Source: Podocnemis expansa (lineage: Eukaryota; Chordata; Testudines; Podocnemididae). From it: a stretch of DNA of 64,000 nucleotides. The notes beneath the pieces were generated by a model. The model was not told where the DNA came from. It was given only the letters and a program-made list of their open reading frames with translations, and ran no database searches. Position 1 is the stretch's first letter. The number at the start of each line of letters is the position of its first letter. This document shows positions 1 to 10,655 of this stretch, in pieces. The position numbers and the translations under genes were made by a program. Where the stretch lies: assembly GCA_007922195.1 (NCBI GenBank), contig ML682028.1:16376156-16440155 (forward strand), written 5' to 3'.

Positions 1-540
1 GTGCAGGTCATACTCTATGCCCAGCAAGGGTCTGTGTGTGGATTAAATATTCTGCACTTAAGACGATGTAAGTGCAGATCATGCATGAGTCCAGCAAGGT
101 GTCTGCATGTGGACTGAAAATCCTGTAGTTAGGATTTATGTGCAGATCACTCTGTAAGCCCAGCAAGATGTCTGTGGAATAAAAATCCTGCATTTAGTAT
201 TTATGCGTAGATCACTCTGTGAGCCCGGCAAGGTGCCTGCGTGTGCGCTAAAAATCCTGCACTCAGGACGTATGTGCAGATCTCACTGTACAGCCAGCAA
301 CGTGTCTGTGTGAGGACTAAAAATCTTGCAGTTAGGACATACGTGCAGATCACTCTGTGAGCCCAGCAAGGTGTCTGTGGAATAAAAATCCCACATTTAG
401 GATGTATGTGTGGATCACTCTGTAAACCCAGCAAGGTGTGTCTGCGTGAACTAAAAATCCTGCACTTAGGACGTACAGGCAGATCAGTCTGTAACCTCAA
501 CACGGTGTCTGTGTGTGGACTAAAAATCCTGCATTCATGG
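1..540. repeat. Minisatellite, about 8 units of 65-71 bp, with 3-unit higher-order period
   Basis: Units begin near 1, 72, 140, 205, 274, 343, 408 and 477. Each shows a gcagatcactctgt-like head, a ccagcaaggtgtctgtg middle and an actaaaaatcctgca tail. Units 3 and 6 share a shortened middle reading gtggaataaaaatcc and are 65 bp; the others are 68-71 bp. Units 2 and 5, 3 and 6, 4 and 7, and 5 and 8 lie 202-203 bp apart and resemble each other most, which points to amplification of a trimer. The array continues to the left edge, so its full length is unknown. Open frames here on either strand are by-products of the repeat. Confidence 0.9.
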
Positions 541-914
541 GAGTTGAAGGAATTTGGAGGAAAGGTGGTAATCATTAGGCTTGATTCTTTAAGCCAACCT
601 CCAGTATGTGTTTAAAAAAAAAAACCCAAAAACCAAAGGGTGGGGGACACAAATGATTGAATGGGGACATGCTTAGTATTCACTGCTTTGTGTGCGCAAG
701 TTTCGTTCCCAGTCAGGCAAAGCTAGTATTGCGGAATAAATGGGCTTCATTGACGGATGTGCATTTAGAAAAACTTAAGTTTTATGCTTGATCAGATCAA
801 GCATAACACAAAAAGTAGTATGCTCTTTTACTGGTTGGAAAAATATTTTAATAACGTGAAAGATTATAGAGCAAGATGATAGTGCATTAGGTGGTGTGGC
901 AGTTTTCTGAAATT

Positions 915-1131
915 CCAGAAGGGGTGGTCTGGTTCAGCAGAATAAACAAGGGGGCTAGTGACACTTAAAAGACTAACTGATGTATTTATTGCATGAGCTT
1001 TCATGGGAGAAAATCCCACTTCATCAGGTGATTGAAGAAGTGGGATTTTCTCCCACGAAAGCTCATGCAATTTATTTTTTTTTGTTTGTTTTTTAAGTGC
1101 CACCAGACTCCTTGTTTATTGTCCTGAAAGT
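915..1131. mobile_element. Head-to-head pair of PLE terminal repeats (palindrome)
   Basis: Two copies of the PLE terminal sequence (marked by cttaaaagactaac / ttaagtgcc and ataaacaag / cttgttta) face each other with almost nothing between them. The inner arms 991-1021 and 1039-1068 are complementary with one mismatch, giving a strong hairpin around a loop centred near 1030. Reading the left arm on the minus strand gives CTGATGA (complement of 1021-1027), a closed stem and GAAA (complement of 999-1002), the conserved core of the hammerhead ribozymes known in PLEs. No coding part of the element is left. Confidence 0.7.
991..1027 (-). ncRNA. Hammerhead-ribozyme-like core in PLE terminal repeat
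   Basis: The minus strand reads CTGATGA, then a self-complementary stem II (AGTGGGA with TCCCAT around a TTTTC loop), then GAAA, then a two-pair stem III of the form GC-TCAT-GC. Very short stem III is the published pattern for PLE hammerheads. The base after stem III is A, where a U is needed before the cleavage site, so this copy is probably inactive. Confidence 0.45.
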
Positions 1132-2130
1132 TATTTTTCAAAGTGTGTGGTAAAACTGTGTTAATTGTTGTGGATTTTTTTAAAGCAAAGTGTATATTTG
1201 ATCAGAACTACTGTCAAGCCTCATTTTGAGATGACAGGAGTGCTGGTAGCATGAAATTTGTGTGGCTTGTTTGTCTGGGTTTAATATGTAAAATAAAACA
1301 TAGTGCTTGCAAAGCTTTTTTACCTTTAACTTCCTCTGTAAGCAGTTTATGGGACTTAATGTAGTTTTGTTTCTCAGGTGATTGATCAGTGTGTGATATT
1401 TAGCTGACAGTATACCACGTGTACCATAATGAAAACTGAGAGAAACTCCAAGTTAAACTTTAAAGTTTTTTGGGGTTCCTTTATATCCCCTCCCTTAAGT
1501 CAGTGAAATGAGTGTGTTGTGTGATGATTATCAGGGTGCAGTGCGAAAGACAGAAATTCAGATTTTCTTGGTGGAGAATGACAAGGTTTTGTACTGTTGC
1601 TTAATTCATTATGTCACTCCACCTTTCTTCTTCAAAGAAAAAAAAACAGTTAATAACTTAGGTTTTTGTTGAAGTGGTGCCTTTGGTCTTTTTCCAGTAT
1701 TAACTTTTCACAGTGACTGTCCTCAAGGCCCCTTTACTCTGAGTAATCTGTGGGTAAAGTTCAGCAAGTGAATACGTCTTTGCCAAATCAGGACTAAAGT
1801 TTGAGAATCCTTCAGAAAATGAACTTGCATTTTCAATCAGTCACCTTGGCACTTTACAGTTTTCACATGCTGGTATTTGTTGATTCACTGTCAATCACAT
1901 TAGTCCTTAAGGTCCTCTGGTTTTTAATGTTTTCTGTAAATGTACCATGTTATAATACAGTTCTGGGTATTGCGTTTATTTGGGCACTCTGGTGCTAGTG
2001 ACAGTATTTTTGAAGTCATGCTTTGAATATTGAAGTAGGAAGAGAGTGTTGTTTGGAAGGTACGAAATGTATGAATCTATCCTTAGGACTGCAGTTTCCG
2101 AAAGGAAAAGCTGAAGGGAAAAAAGGAGGG

Positions 2131-2163
2131 GTGTGTGTGTGCGCGCGCATGCGCACACGTGCA
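2131..2163. repeat. Alternating purine-pyrimidine (GT)n(GC)n tract, Z-DNA prone
   Basis: Thirty-three bases alternate strictly between purine and pyrimidine: a GT run, then a GC run, GCGCATGCGC, then CACACGTGCA. The centre (2145-2154) is a perfect palindrome. Confidence 0.85.
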
Positions 2164-4421
2164 ATTTTAGATAAAGATGTGATTTCTTTGTTAACTTCAA
2201 GATTAGACAGTATTGGGATGAAATGGATTGTATATGTGTGTTTGATAGTTGTCTGTGAGAATGAGACTATGGCAAATTGCTCATTCATTAACATAGTACT
2301 TGTGTATGATCATGAAAAAGACCCATTATAGTTACAGAAGCATTTATTTTTCCATGCGATTATACACTCGAGTTTGAGTGTGTCTTGTTTGAGAAATATT
2401 TGTCTTCAAGGAAAAGTTACTCTGTTATGATGACTGTTTTGGGAACCATGAACATGTAATCAGTTTTCAGCACAGCCTTGTCTTCATCCAGAGAGCTTGC
2501 TTACATTGAGTGAAGAAACAGAATATGCTGGGCTTTAATTTCATGTTCAAGTACTTTTCTTTTTTTTTTTGGTTGAAATGTTAGTAATGACATTGTGAAA
2601 AGAGCAGCTTGAAATGACAGTTTTGACAATAAACTGTACAAAATACATTTCAGAATATTTCAATATAATTAAAATGTGCTTGTAACTTCTGGATTATTTA
2701 TTTAAGGAGCTATTTCATAATCATTTAAATTAAACACTTGAGCGTAATAGTGACAGCATTGTTTATGGGTGTGTTCTAAGAAGACATTTAAAATCTGTTA
2801 GGTGTTATTTTCTTGTCAAAGACAGAACTTGAAACAAACCTGTTGTATCACTCTGGTTTCTCTGCACTCTTACAGGTATTAAGCTTTATTTTGACAGTAG
2901 CTGTGTTTGACACTATTACATTAAGAAAACTTAAAAATAATCCTACTCTTGAAATGTTTTCATTCTTTCCTTCAGAAAGTGTTAAAAGTTTCTTTATTGA
3001 AAGTATTAATATATAGTGCAGGTCATGAACGCTATGAACAATTTCTATTCAGTTTCTTATCTTTTTGGTGAAATTAGTTGTATGATCAAATTTGTATAGC
3101 TATAGAGATATAAAAACTTGTGAAAACAAATTAAATGGGGAAAGGGATACAAAAGTGGGATGAATCATTTCTTCTTCTTCTGTTCTTTGGCAAGATTAAG
3201 TGCCAAATCAATTATAGCACACAAGTAACTAGAATTTATTAGAATTGAGACCACCATTTGCTTAGTACTGAATCCAGATTTTGTAGTGTGAGCCTCCTTA
3301 GGCATACTGCTGCCTCCATTCATTTAACTACTAAAGTAGTTGTAAAATTGAAGATGGGGAAGAGCGTATGTGAAAAGTATACTGTTCAGATTCTTTGTTG
3401 GGATACACATGCCCTACGCTGTGCCACACAAAAAAGACAGGTCTGTTTGTAATAGAACTTGCTGGCCTTGGGCCATGGGATTATAATCATTTGTCACTTT
3501 AATGCTACTTCAGCAATGTAGATGTTCATTTACAAAGAATTATGCAAAGCGCTGTTCTGGCATTTCTTTTTAGTGGAAATGCTTTATTTGTGACCATTTA
3601 ACATACAATCTAGGATTAAGGAACATTGTGCAGAACAGCCTCATGGGACATCTTGATGCTTTTAAATTGGGATTATAAATCCATATTCTGATTTGTATAA
3701 TGATTGGTGTTTTATTTTAGAGAATAGGACTGTACAAATCTTTTGGGTGATATTACCAGTGATGGGTCTCTGTTTTCTGGAGTGGATGAAGGAAGAGGAG
3801 GAGGGATAGAACCTTTTATTTTCCCATTTTGTCTGAAATTTAGTTTTTGTCCTTACATTTTATACTCTGAGGAATTGCTTGTGGAATCACTTATTTTATG
3901 TACTGTTAAAATTTAACAAAGTTGGAATTAATAATAGTTCTGTATTCTGTAGCTGTTTTTTTATTTTGAAATGTGCTGGGGATTGACTCTCTATTTTCAA
4001 ATTCAGGTAACAAACTTTAAAAGAATTGCCAATCTGCCATTTAATATTGTATCTTGGCACTTGGGCACCTCTGTTTGTTACCGCTAGTTTGGATACTTGG
4101 GTAATTCATTTGAATTAAATGTTGTGATCTTCCCAGAGGAGCATGTGTGGGGAAACATTTTTCTTAGATAATATATTAAAAGATTGATTTTCCTCCAATA
4201 ATATTGTGTATGGTAGATGCTTTGGGGGGGGGGTTGTTGGAACTGGGCTAAATATCCTAGAGCCACATCAGTAGTGCCATGCAATCTGCATTCGCTCTGT
4301 GTAGTGAAAAGGATTTTTATTTCATACATCACTTACAACTTACTGCAGTGATTTCACAAAGTCAGAACCTCTCCTCTTAACTCTGTTCCTTTTCCTTTCA
4401 AAAGCTACATATAATTACCAG

Positions 4422-4630
4422 TTTCAAAAGGGATAGCCGTGTTAGTCTAGTCCAGTAAAAAAACAACAAGCAGTTGTGTGGCACTTTAAGACTAACAGAT
4501 TTATTTTTTGCATGAGCTTTCGTGGGAGAAGATCCCACTTCTTCAAAGCATGTGAGGAAGTGGGATCTTCTCCCACAAAAGCTCACGCAAAAAATAAGTC
4601 TATTAGTCTTAAAGTGCCACACAACTGCTT
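4422..4630. mobile_element. Head-to-head pair of PLE terminal repeats (73-bp palindrome arms)
   Basis: The outer left part reads aaagggatagccgtgttagtc, the usual PLE end sequence. The arms 4469-4541 and about 4556-4630 are inverted copies of one another with about four mismatches in 73 bases and a loop of about 15 bases. Each arm carries gtggcactttaagactaa, then the hairpin gtgggagaagatcccac. The hammerhead CTGATGA is degraded to a TTTGAAGA-like sequence in both arms. There is no RT or endonuclease remnant between the arms. Confidence 0.75.
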
Positions 4631-5369
4631 ACAATTACCAGACCTATTACAATCCATATTAGAAGTGAAAAGCTGTATATCCTTCATACAAGGAAAGAGA
4701 AAACTTAATTGTGGTGAAAACCAGTGTGTTGAAAACTTGGTGGTGGCTCCTCTGCAGACATTGAAGCCATGATTAATATGTAGCAATACTTATTGGAAAA
4801 AGGCCATTGTTACCATAAGGGGTACTTTGCTGTTTTTCCTTAGTCAGAGCATTGATCTTTACATATTGTGGAACTTAAAGATTGTTTATCCACATCATGC
4901 TTTTATTTTTAACAATTTAACAGAATACTAATACAGCTTATTCTGAGGCTTTAGATTCAGTATGTATTCTCCAGAAACCTACACTTTTGTTTTTAAAGCC
5001 ATTACCTTTGCTTTTGCTGCCAAGGCATAGGATCCTGCATTGCAGGATTGACTTCTTGCTACAAATGCACTTTTTTACTCTGCCCACAGCTGGATTTTGG
5101 CCAGTTGTGTGGCATAGTACTCGTCTGGATTAGAGGAAGAGATTCAGAATCAGCCTCTCTTCCAGTCTTGGAAAGCAGGAGGTAATGGGAAAAGAGTACA
5201 GACAAATGGGAAGTGAGGTATTTGTAAATTTTTGCATGGTGTAACTGTACAACATGGTTCCAGAAAGGGTGTGGGGTGAGGGCTGGGGAAAGTGGAAAAG
5301 TGAATTGCTTAATTTTAAGGTGGAGGTTGGATTTATTTTAGTTCCCTGCCTAATGATATTTGAATTTCA

Positions 5370-5625
5370 GTAGCACTTAAGGGCTTCAACCAAGATAGGC
5401 ACTGTAGAGAGACATAGTAAAAGACAGTATCCAAATAAAAGAATTTTCAGTTGGAGTAGATTATCTGGACAAGAGGGTCGGGGGAGGACGACGACGACGA
5501 CGACAGAGGCATAGAGTTGTGAAGTAGCTTGTAATACAGCAAGCTAGTGGCTCAATTGGGAATAGACAATGGATCTCTTGAGTCCCAGTCCAGTGCCCTA
5601 TCTACTGGACCATGCCACATTCAGT
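5370..5625 (-). repeat. MIR-type SINE, minus strand
   Basis: The tail reads cagcaagctagtggctcaattgg, then gggaatagacaatggatctc, then cttgagtcccagtccagtgcc and ctatctactggaccatgcc, the reverse complement of the tRNA-like head and body of MIR. It is interrupted by the (GAC)6 microsatellite and is strongly diverged at its left end. Confidence 0.65.
5487..5504. repeat. (GAC)6 microsatellite
   Basis: Six perfect GAC units lie inside the MIR-type element. It is notable for keeping six CpG dinucleotides in a CpG-poor region. Confidence 0.95.
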
Positions 5626-6300
5626 AGCAAAGTCTAATTGAACTGGTAACAAGAGCAAAAGGGTAAATGCTTCTGGAGAATGGAAATCCTCACTCCATCT
5701 CACTCTGTCTCCTCCAAAAAATTGTCAAATACTGACTGCTGTTTGAATTTCTTGTGTGTGATCTATTACGATTGATTTAACTTAAATTATAATATAAGGT
5801 GTATTGAAAGTCAAATGAAAGTTATAAATCTTTTGAAAGAATTATTTAAATTAGTTATGTGCCCGTCCACTCTCAAATAATAGTGCTGAAGACATGAAAT
5901 ACATATTCATAAATTAACACTTAAATGGTAATTTAAGCATTTTTGTATTTGTGATTTAGTAGGGAAGTAATTTTACTAAGTTATTTTGAGTTTACAGGCA
6001 ATAATAACAAAATAGGTAATGAAACTGTACAGGAGTGGAAAGAAGTAGTCCAGTTTTAAAATTGAAAAAGTAAAACTGTAAGAGTAAAATTTGCTTATTC
6101 ACCCAAGTACCATTCTCTGTCTTGGCAAGCTATTTTTCTTTTATTCACAAACAAAACTGGATTGTGATAATCATCTGTTCAGCTTAATACTTCAGTTTTG
6201 CTAGGGAGCTGCCTATTAGACACCTACTAAAGAAAAATGTCCAACCTGAGATACTCAGTGTTGCTAAGAGCCTTCTCCAAGTTTGCTGAGTTGGTTAGAG

Positions 6301-6380
6301 CAGGGGTTCTCAGACTGTGGGTCGGGCCGCTCGGGGGTCATCAGCAACTTAGAAGGTGGGGTCATACAAATTAATTTATC
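6301..6380 (+). mobile_element. hAT-type MITE, left end only
   Basis: The sequence starts caggggttctcagactgtgg, a typical hAT terminal motif, followed by gtcgggccgctcgggggtcat. I could not find a matching right inverted end, so the extent is a guess. Confidence 0.45.
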
Positions 6381-7388
6381 ATTTTCAGGGGTAGCGGTAT
6401 CTCAGAGTTCAAGAACTGCAGGCTTAGGGCAAAGATAATGAACAATGATGCCATGATTAGTGCTTGTGGCCATTTCATAGAGACCAGTAAGGGTTACTGT
6501 GGTCCTTGACAGAGTCTGTATCCTCTATTTCCACTGAATTATTACTGATATCAACCGTGAAAGCAGCGTGGTGGTGGATACTAATTAAGCTATTCTGAAA
6601 GTAGTTTTTTTCAATTGATTTCACTTCATGTAGTTTCTGTCAGAAGCTGTCTTCAGTCTGTAGCTGTCATGTTGCCATTTCTTAGTATTTTTCACAGTAT
6701 ACTACAACTTTCTTAAGCAGTGTAGAAGTACAGTTTAGTGTACAAATACAATTTAAGACACAATGAGGTTTTATTTTTCCTGTCACCAGTGAGTGGACTA
6801 ACAATAAAAATGGATTATATAGAGCTGCCAGCGGATACTTTCCGGTCTTACAGTCAACTAGCTTGGCTTTTAACCCAAGTGTCATCAGAGAAGATAGTGT
6901 ATGATTAGAGGCAGATGTTGTCAGACTTTTTGCTTGTGTGGCCCATGTTTTTATTTAGCAAAAATCTCATAAACCTCCTGGACCTGTGAAGAAAAGAGGC
7001 TGTGCCAAGCACAGCTGCAGGCTAGCTGTAGAAATGTTAACATTCATGAGCAGGTTATATGGAGGATGCAGGCAGAGGGGCGTGACAGTGATCAGCAGCA
7101 ATGTAATGTGAAGGTGAAGTTTTTGTCAGGATACAAACTAGATCTTGTGCTATACTGTAGAGGTATCGCTTCTGTAAGGAGCTACATGCCAGACTTGGCA
7201 GAGGCCACACCAAGACCTTGAAGAGCACTCTGGGTATGTTGGAGAACCCCAAGACACAGGCTTGTGCCATGAACAGCAAGGACTGAATGGGGGAGGAGAG
7301 GAGGTGGCTCAGGGGACTTGAGCCATGCAAGGAGCCAAGACATATTTGAAACTCCACAGTTTAGCTGGTCCTGCCAGGCAAGTGCAAA

Positions 7389-7434
7389 AATAAATCTGTT
7401 AGTTAGTGCCACATGACTTTTTTTTTTTTTTAAG
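7389..7434 (+). mobile_element. PLE terminal-repeat fragment
   Basis: The segment aaataaatctgttagttagtgccacatgac followed by a T run resembles the PLE 3' end (ataaatttgttagtctttaa-gtgcc). It is short, lacks the hammerhead part and may be an older copy. Confidence 0.45.
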
Positions 7435-9039
7435 TGCAAACGAACCTGAGAAGGGGGAAAGAAACTCTAGTAATTGTCTGATGCATTTTCTCTTAGAGTA
7501 TTTAAATTTAAAGATGGTTCCCAGCCCAGCCCCAAATTAACATGATAGAGGTATCAAATTTTTATTCTCTGGATTCTGTAGGAAGTGGTAGAGTTGGCAC
7601 CTTTCTTTTACTGCCCTTTTTGGGTGGGGCAGGGGTATGTGAAGCTGTTTATGTGCATAGGGGTATCCTTTTTTATCCTCTTGAGAGACTTTGATTAAAC
7701 TTGAATGGGGATGCTCTGCAGTCTTTTCTGAAAGGCTTCCAGGAATGTCTGCCTTATTTCTTCCTCCACAGCAGGACAGTTTCCCACACCACTCCCGGAT
7801 AAGTTTGGCAGGCACCATTGCAGTAAACAGGCTAGCAGCATATGGGACCTGGCAGCTTCAGGATGCTGGTAGCAGATGTGTTCTCTGTGCCTTTGTGACC
7901 CTTGAGAGTGAGATGAGCTAAAATAACTACCAGCTATGAAAAAGAGCGCCAGTTCTCTCTGTCATTGCCCTGTACTTGTGCCCATGCAATCCGGACCAAA
8001 ATTTTATAGCTTCAAGCAACAGAAAATCTTTCCCCACCCTTCCTTTGCCACTGGGAGTTGTACTGATCAAGGCTGATGAGTGGCGCTGTGAGAGCGGTGC
8101 TGTGTTTAATTGCTCCAATGCTCAATGAGCATTTCTTATTAAAAGTGCTTACAGAAATATGGGAAGGGAGTCTTGAAATTTTTCCCTTTCCTTGTGATGG
8201 TGAATCCAGTGGTACATCTGTCTGTTTTTATCAGCAGCTTCTGGCATGGCAGCTTTGTAGGTACCCTCTTTATGCCTGCAGAACACCTGATCCTAGGGAG
8301 GAGAAAGGACTAGGGAGGATATGCTCTTTGAGGCTTTGAAAGCTATTGCTGCATCAAACTGTAAACCAAGGACTTGGAGAGCCAGTATGATTGGCAGTAT
8401 GGAAGAAGACAGAAAGGACAGGAAAAAGGCTTACCAGAGGATTCCTAGCAGGACAAGGAGAGGGGGATGCACCAGGGTGTAATGGGGCCTTCTCAGACAG
8501 CAAACCCAGCTGCTGCAGACACTACTTGATCTGCCAGTTCAAAAATCCTGGATTCTCCCCCTATGCTGTCCTGGGAGAGCTCCATAGTTACTGCTCCTAA
8601 CACCAGTCAACATAACGTGTGGCATCATGGGGTACATTCTTATCCTTACCATTTCGCTCTGGAGAACAGCAAAGAAACCTTCAGATTCATGTACATTGGT
8701 CTGTGAGAACCACAACTGGTGTGTGTTTAGCCACAACGCACCACCTTATGTGCACTCAAATGAACACATTTACTTCCTAATTTTAAGTTTTTCCAGCCTA
8801 TTCTATTTGTGTTAAAAACTTACATACTGTTATCTGTGGGGCTTTTTTTGCATATTGATTTTTCTACACTATTTTTTTAAAATCTGTCCATTTTATTTAT
8901 TTTTTGGAGAACCAAATTATCTTTATTAGTTCACAACAAATACTGAAGAATACATAGTGGTGGTCAAAACACACGCCAGGAATTGCAGAAAAGTACCCAG
9001 ACTTATTTGTAAACTTATGGTAAGCAGAATCCTTGATAA

Positions 9040-9700
9040 CATTCAAAGTGCCATATTCAGAAAACACTCCAGAACAGAAGACCGCTGTGGCTGGCCATTA
9101 TAGTGCTCCTTCAAAGCCTCCCTCAACTGCGTAACCTCATGGTGAGCCCTTGGAATGCCCCTCATGTCTGGCTGATACAAGCCTCTCCACTTCCATCCTA
9201 GTGGCATCTTTTCCCTTTTTCTCTCATACATTATGCAGCTGTATAAGCATTGGGCTGTTTTGCTCCCTGACATCTAGTCTAGTGAGTACTGCCATCTTAT
9301 CTTTAAAGTGGTGACCGTTGTCCAGTTTTCCTGACCAGCTCACATTGATATCGGTGAATTGTCCCTGGTGATCTGCCAACGCTTGCACAACCACAGAAGA
9401 GTAACGTTTCCCATTGATATAGTCTGCAGCAAGATGCGTTGGTGCCAAAATAGGTGTATGCATGCTATCTGCCTCCTCAACACAGTTTGGGAACCACCTT
9501 GCTTCTAATCCTTAAGCTGAGTCTTGCAAGTTGCTGAGAGTCACAGTCCTACATACATTGATTGAGACAATTAACGTATTTACCTAGTTGCATTGTAGTG
9601 AATCCCACAGTGGATTTTCCGATTCCAAAATGACACTGCCTGGTAGCAGTTTGATGTTTCAGGCTTTTAGACTGTGATCGCCCCTTACTTGTCCACTGTC
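9040..9700 (-). pseudogene. PIF/Harbinger (HARBI1-like) transposase remnant, internally deleted
   Basis: Read on the minus strand, fragments in several frames follow the order of a Harbinger DDE transposase: FGIGKSTVG (about 9620-9593), FPNCVEEADSMHTPI (about 9505-9460; the Asp lies where the first catalytic D belongs), DYINGKRYSSVVVQAL and DHQGQFTDINVSWSG (within 9463-9350), then MAVLTRLDV and LIQLHNV, then a C-terminal QLREALKEHYNG (about 9110). Between WSGKLDN and MAVLTRLDV the family normally has about 60-80 residues holding the other two catalytic acids; here these pieces nearly abut, so the core is deleted. Stops and frameshifts add to the decay. The surrounding sequence, roughly 8900-10130, may belong to the same element, but terminal repeats were not identified. 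Confidence 0.7.
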
Positions 9701-10589
9701 AGCGAAGCTCTTATTAAAGTGTCCTTGCACTGGAGGGCTGAGGTGAGCTCAGGTCACATCCTCATTTTCTGCAGATGTTTCTTGTTCCAAATGTGCATTA
9801 TGATGGTGTTGTCAGTGCTCATTTCTCAGACCCAGAAATAGTGCTTCATCATTTGTAGCTGTGCCATGAATGCCATCAGCAATCTTGAATTGTTTTTCAC
9901 TGTCTGTCAGCAAACTGTTGCAGAGGTCCTCCAAGCCCAGGTTGTTGAAGTGAACGAGTTGTCAAATTGAACTAGTTGAATGAACTGAAGTAAGGAAAAT
10001 AGGCTCTCTGTGCCTGCAAGTAGACTGTTGTAGTCACAAGTTGGTTTAGCACTTCAGCAAACTTTGGTTCCAGATTCTTTGCCACTGATTTCCACCAATT
10101 TAGTGGTTTGATTTTTCTTTTTCTTTTTAACATTAAACTTCAGCAGAGCAAACACAAATTGGATATTTTTATTTAATTTAAATTAGTGTAATAAATTATG
10201 AAAAGGTTAGACCGTGACATAGGTTGTCATACCAAATTCAATTTTAAATAGGCTTATTTTTATAAGAAAAGATGTATTTTATTAAAACAGGGATTTTTTT
10301 GAAATTGCCATGCAACCTTTGTTTGCCCCCTGGTAGGTATACATTATTGTAGTCATTAATTACATGGTCTGTACTTTTTTCCTTAAGAGAACTGCTTCCT
10401 TATTCAGAGCAAAGAGTGGAGGCTGTTCACTTAATGAACATTCTAGTTACTATTTTGTGTGTGGCACCATGCCTTATTTACTATATACAATTCAAAGCTT
10501 GTTCTGGGGGTATTTACCTCATGGGTGGCTTTTTTAATAGTGATCAATACTGTAGTTTCTGAGTGCTTGACAAAAAATTAAATCTAAGC

Positions 10590-10655
10590 ATCGTGGTGAG
10601 CTAAGTAGTAGCATCTCCATTTTGCAGATGAGGAACTGAGGCCCAGAGATTAAAG
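10590..10655 (-). repeat. MIR-type SINE fragment, minus strand
   Basis: It contains atctccattttgcagatgag and gaactgaggcccagagatta, the reverse complement of the most conserved MIR core. Flanking homology fades quickly. Confidence 0.6.

Noticed and set aside
1..540. Regular repeats that might look like a CRISPR array
   Set aside because: Units are contiguous and diverged with no unique spacers, in a vertebrate intron.
8..615. Open frames on both strands at the left edge (8-193, 201-575, 406-615)
   Set aside because: They are translations of the 65-71 bp minisatellite and repeat the same peptide; no coding signature.
3469..3475. ATG contexts in intron 1 as candidate USP10 first coding exon
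   Set aside because: None is followed by the expected short peptide and a phase-0 donor.
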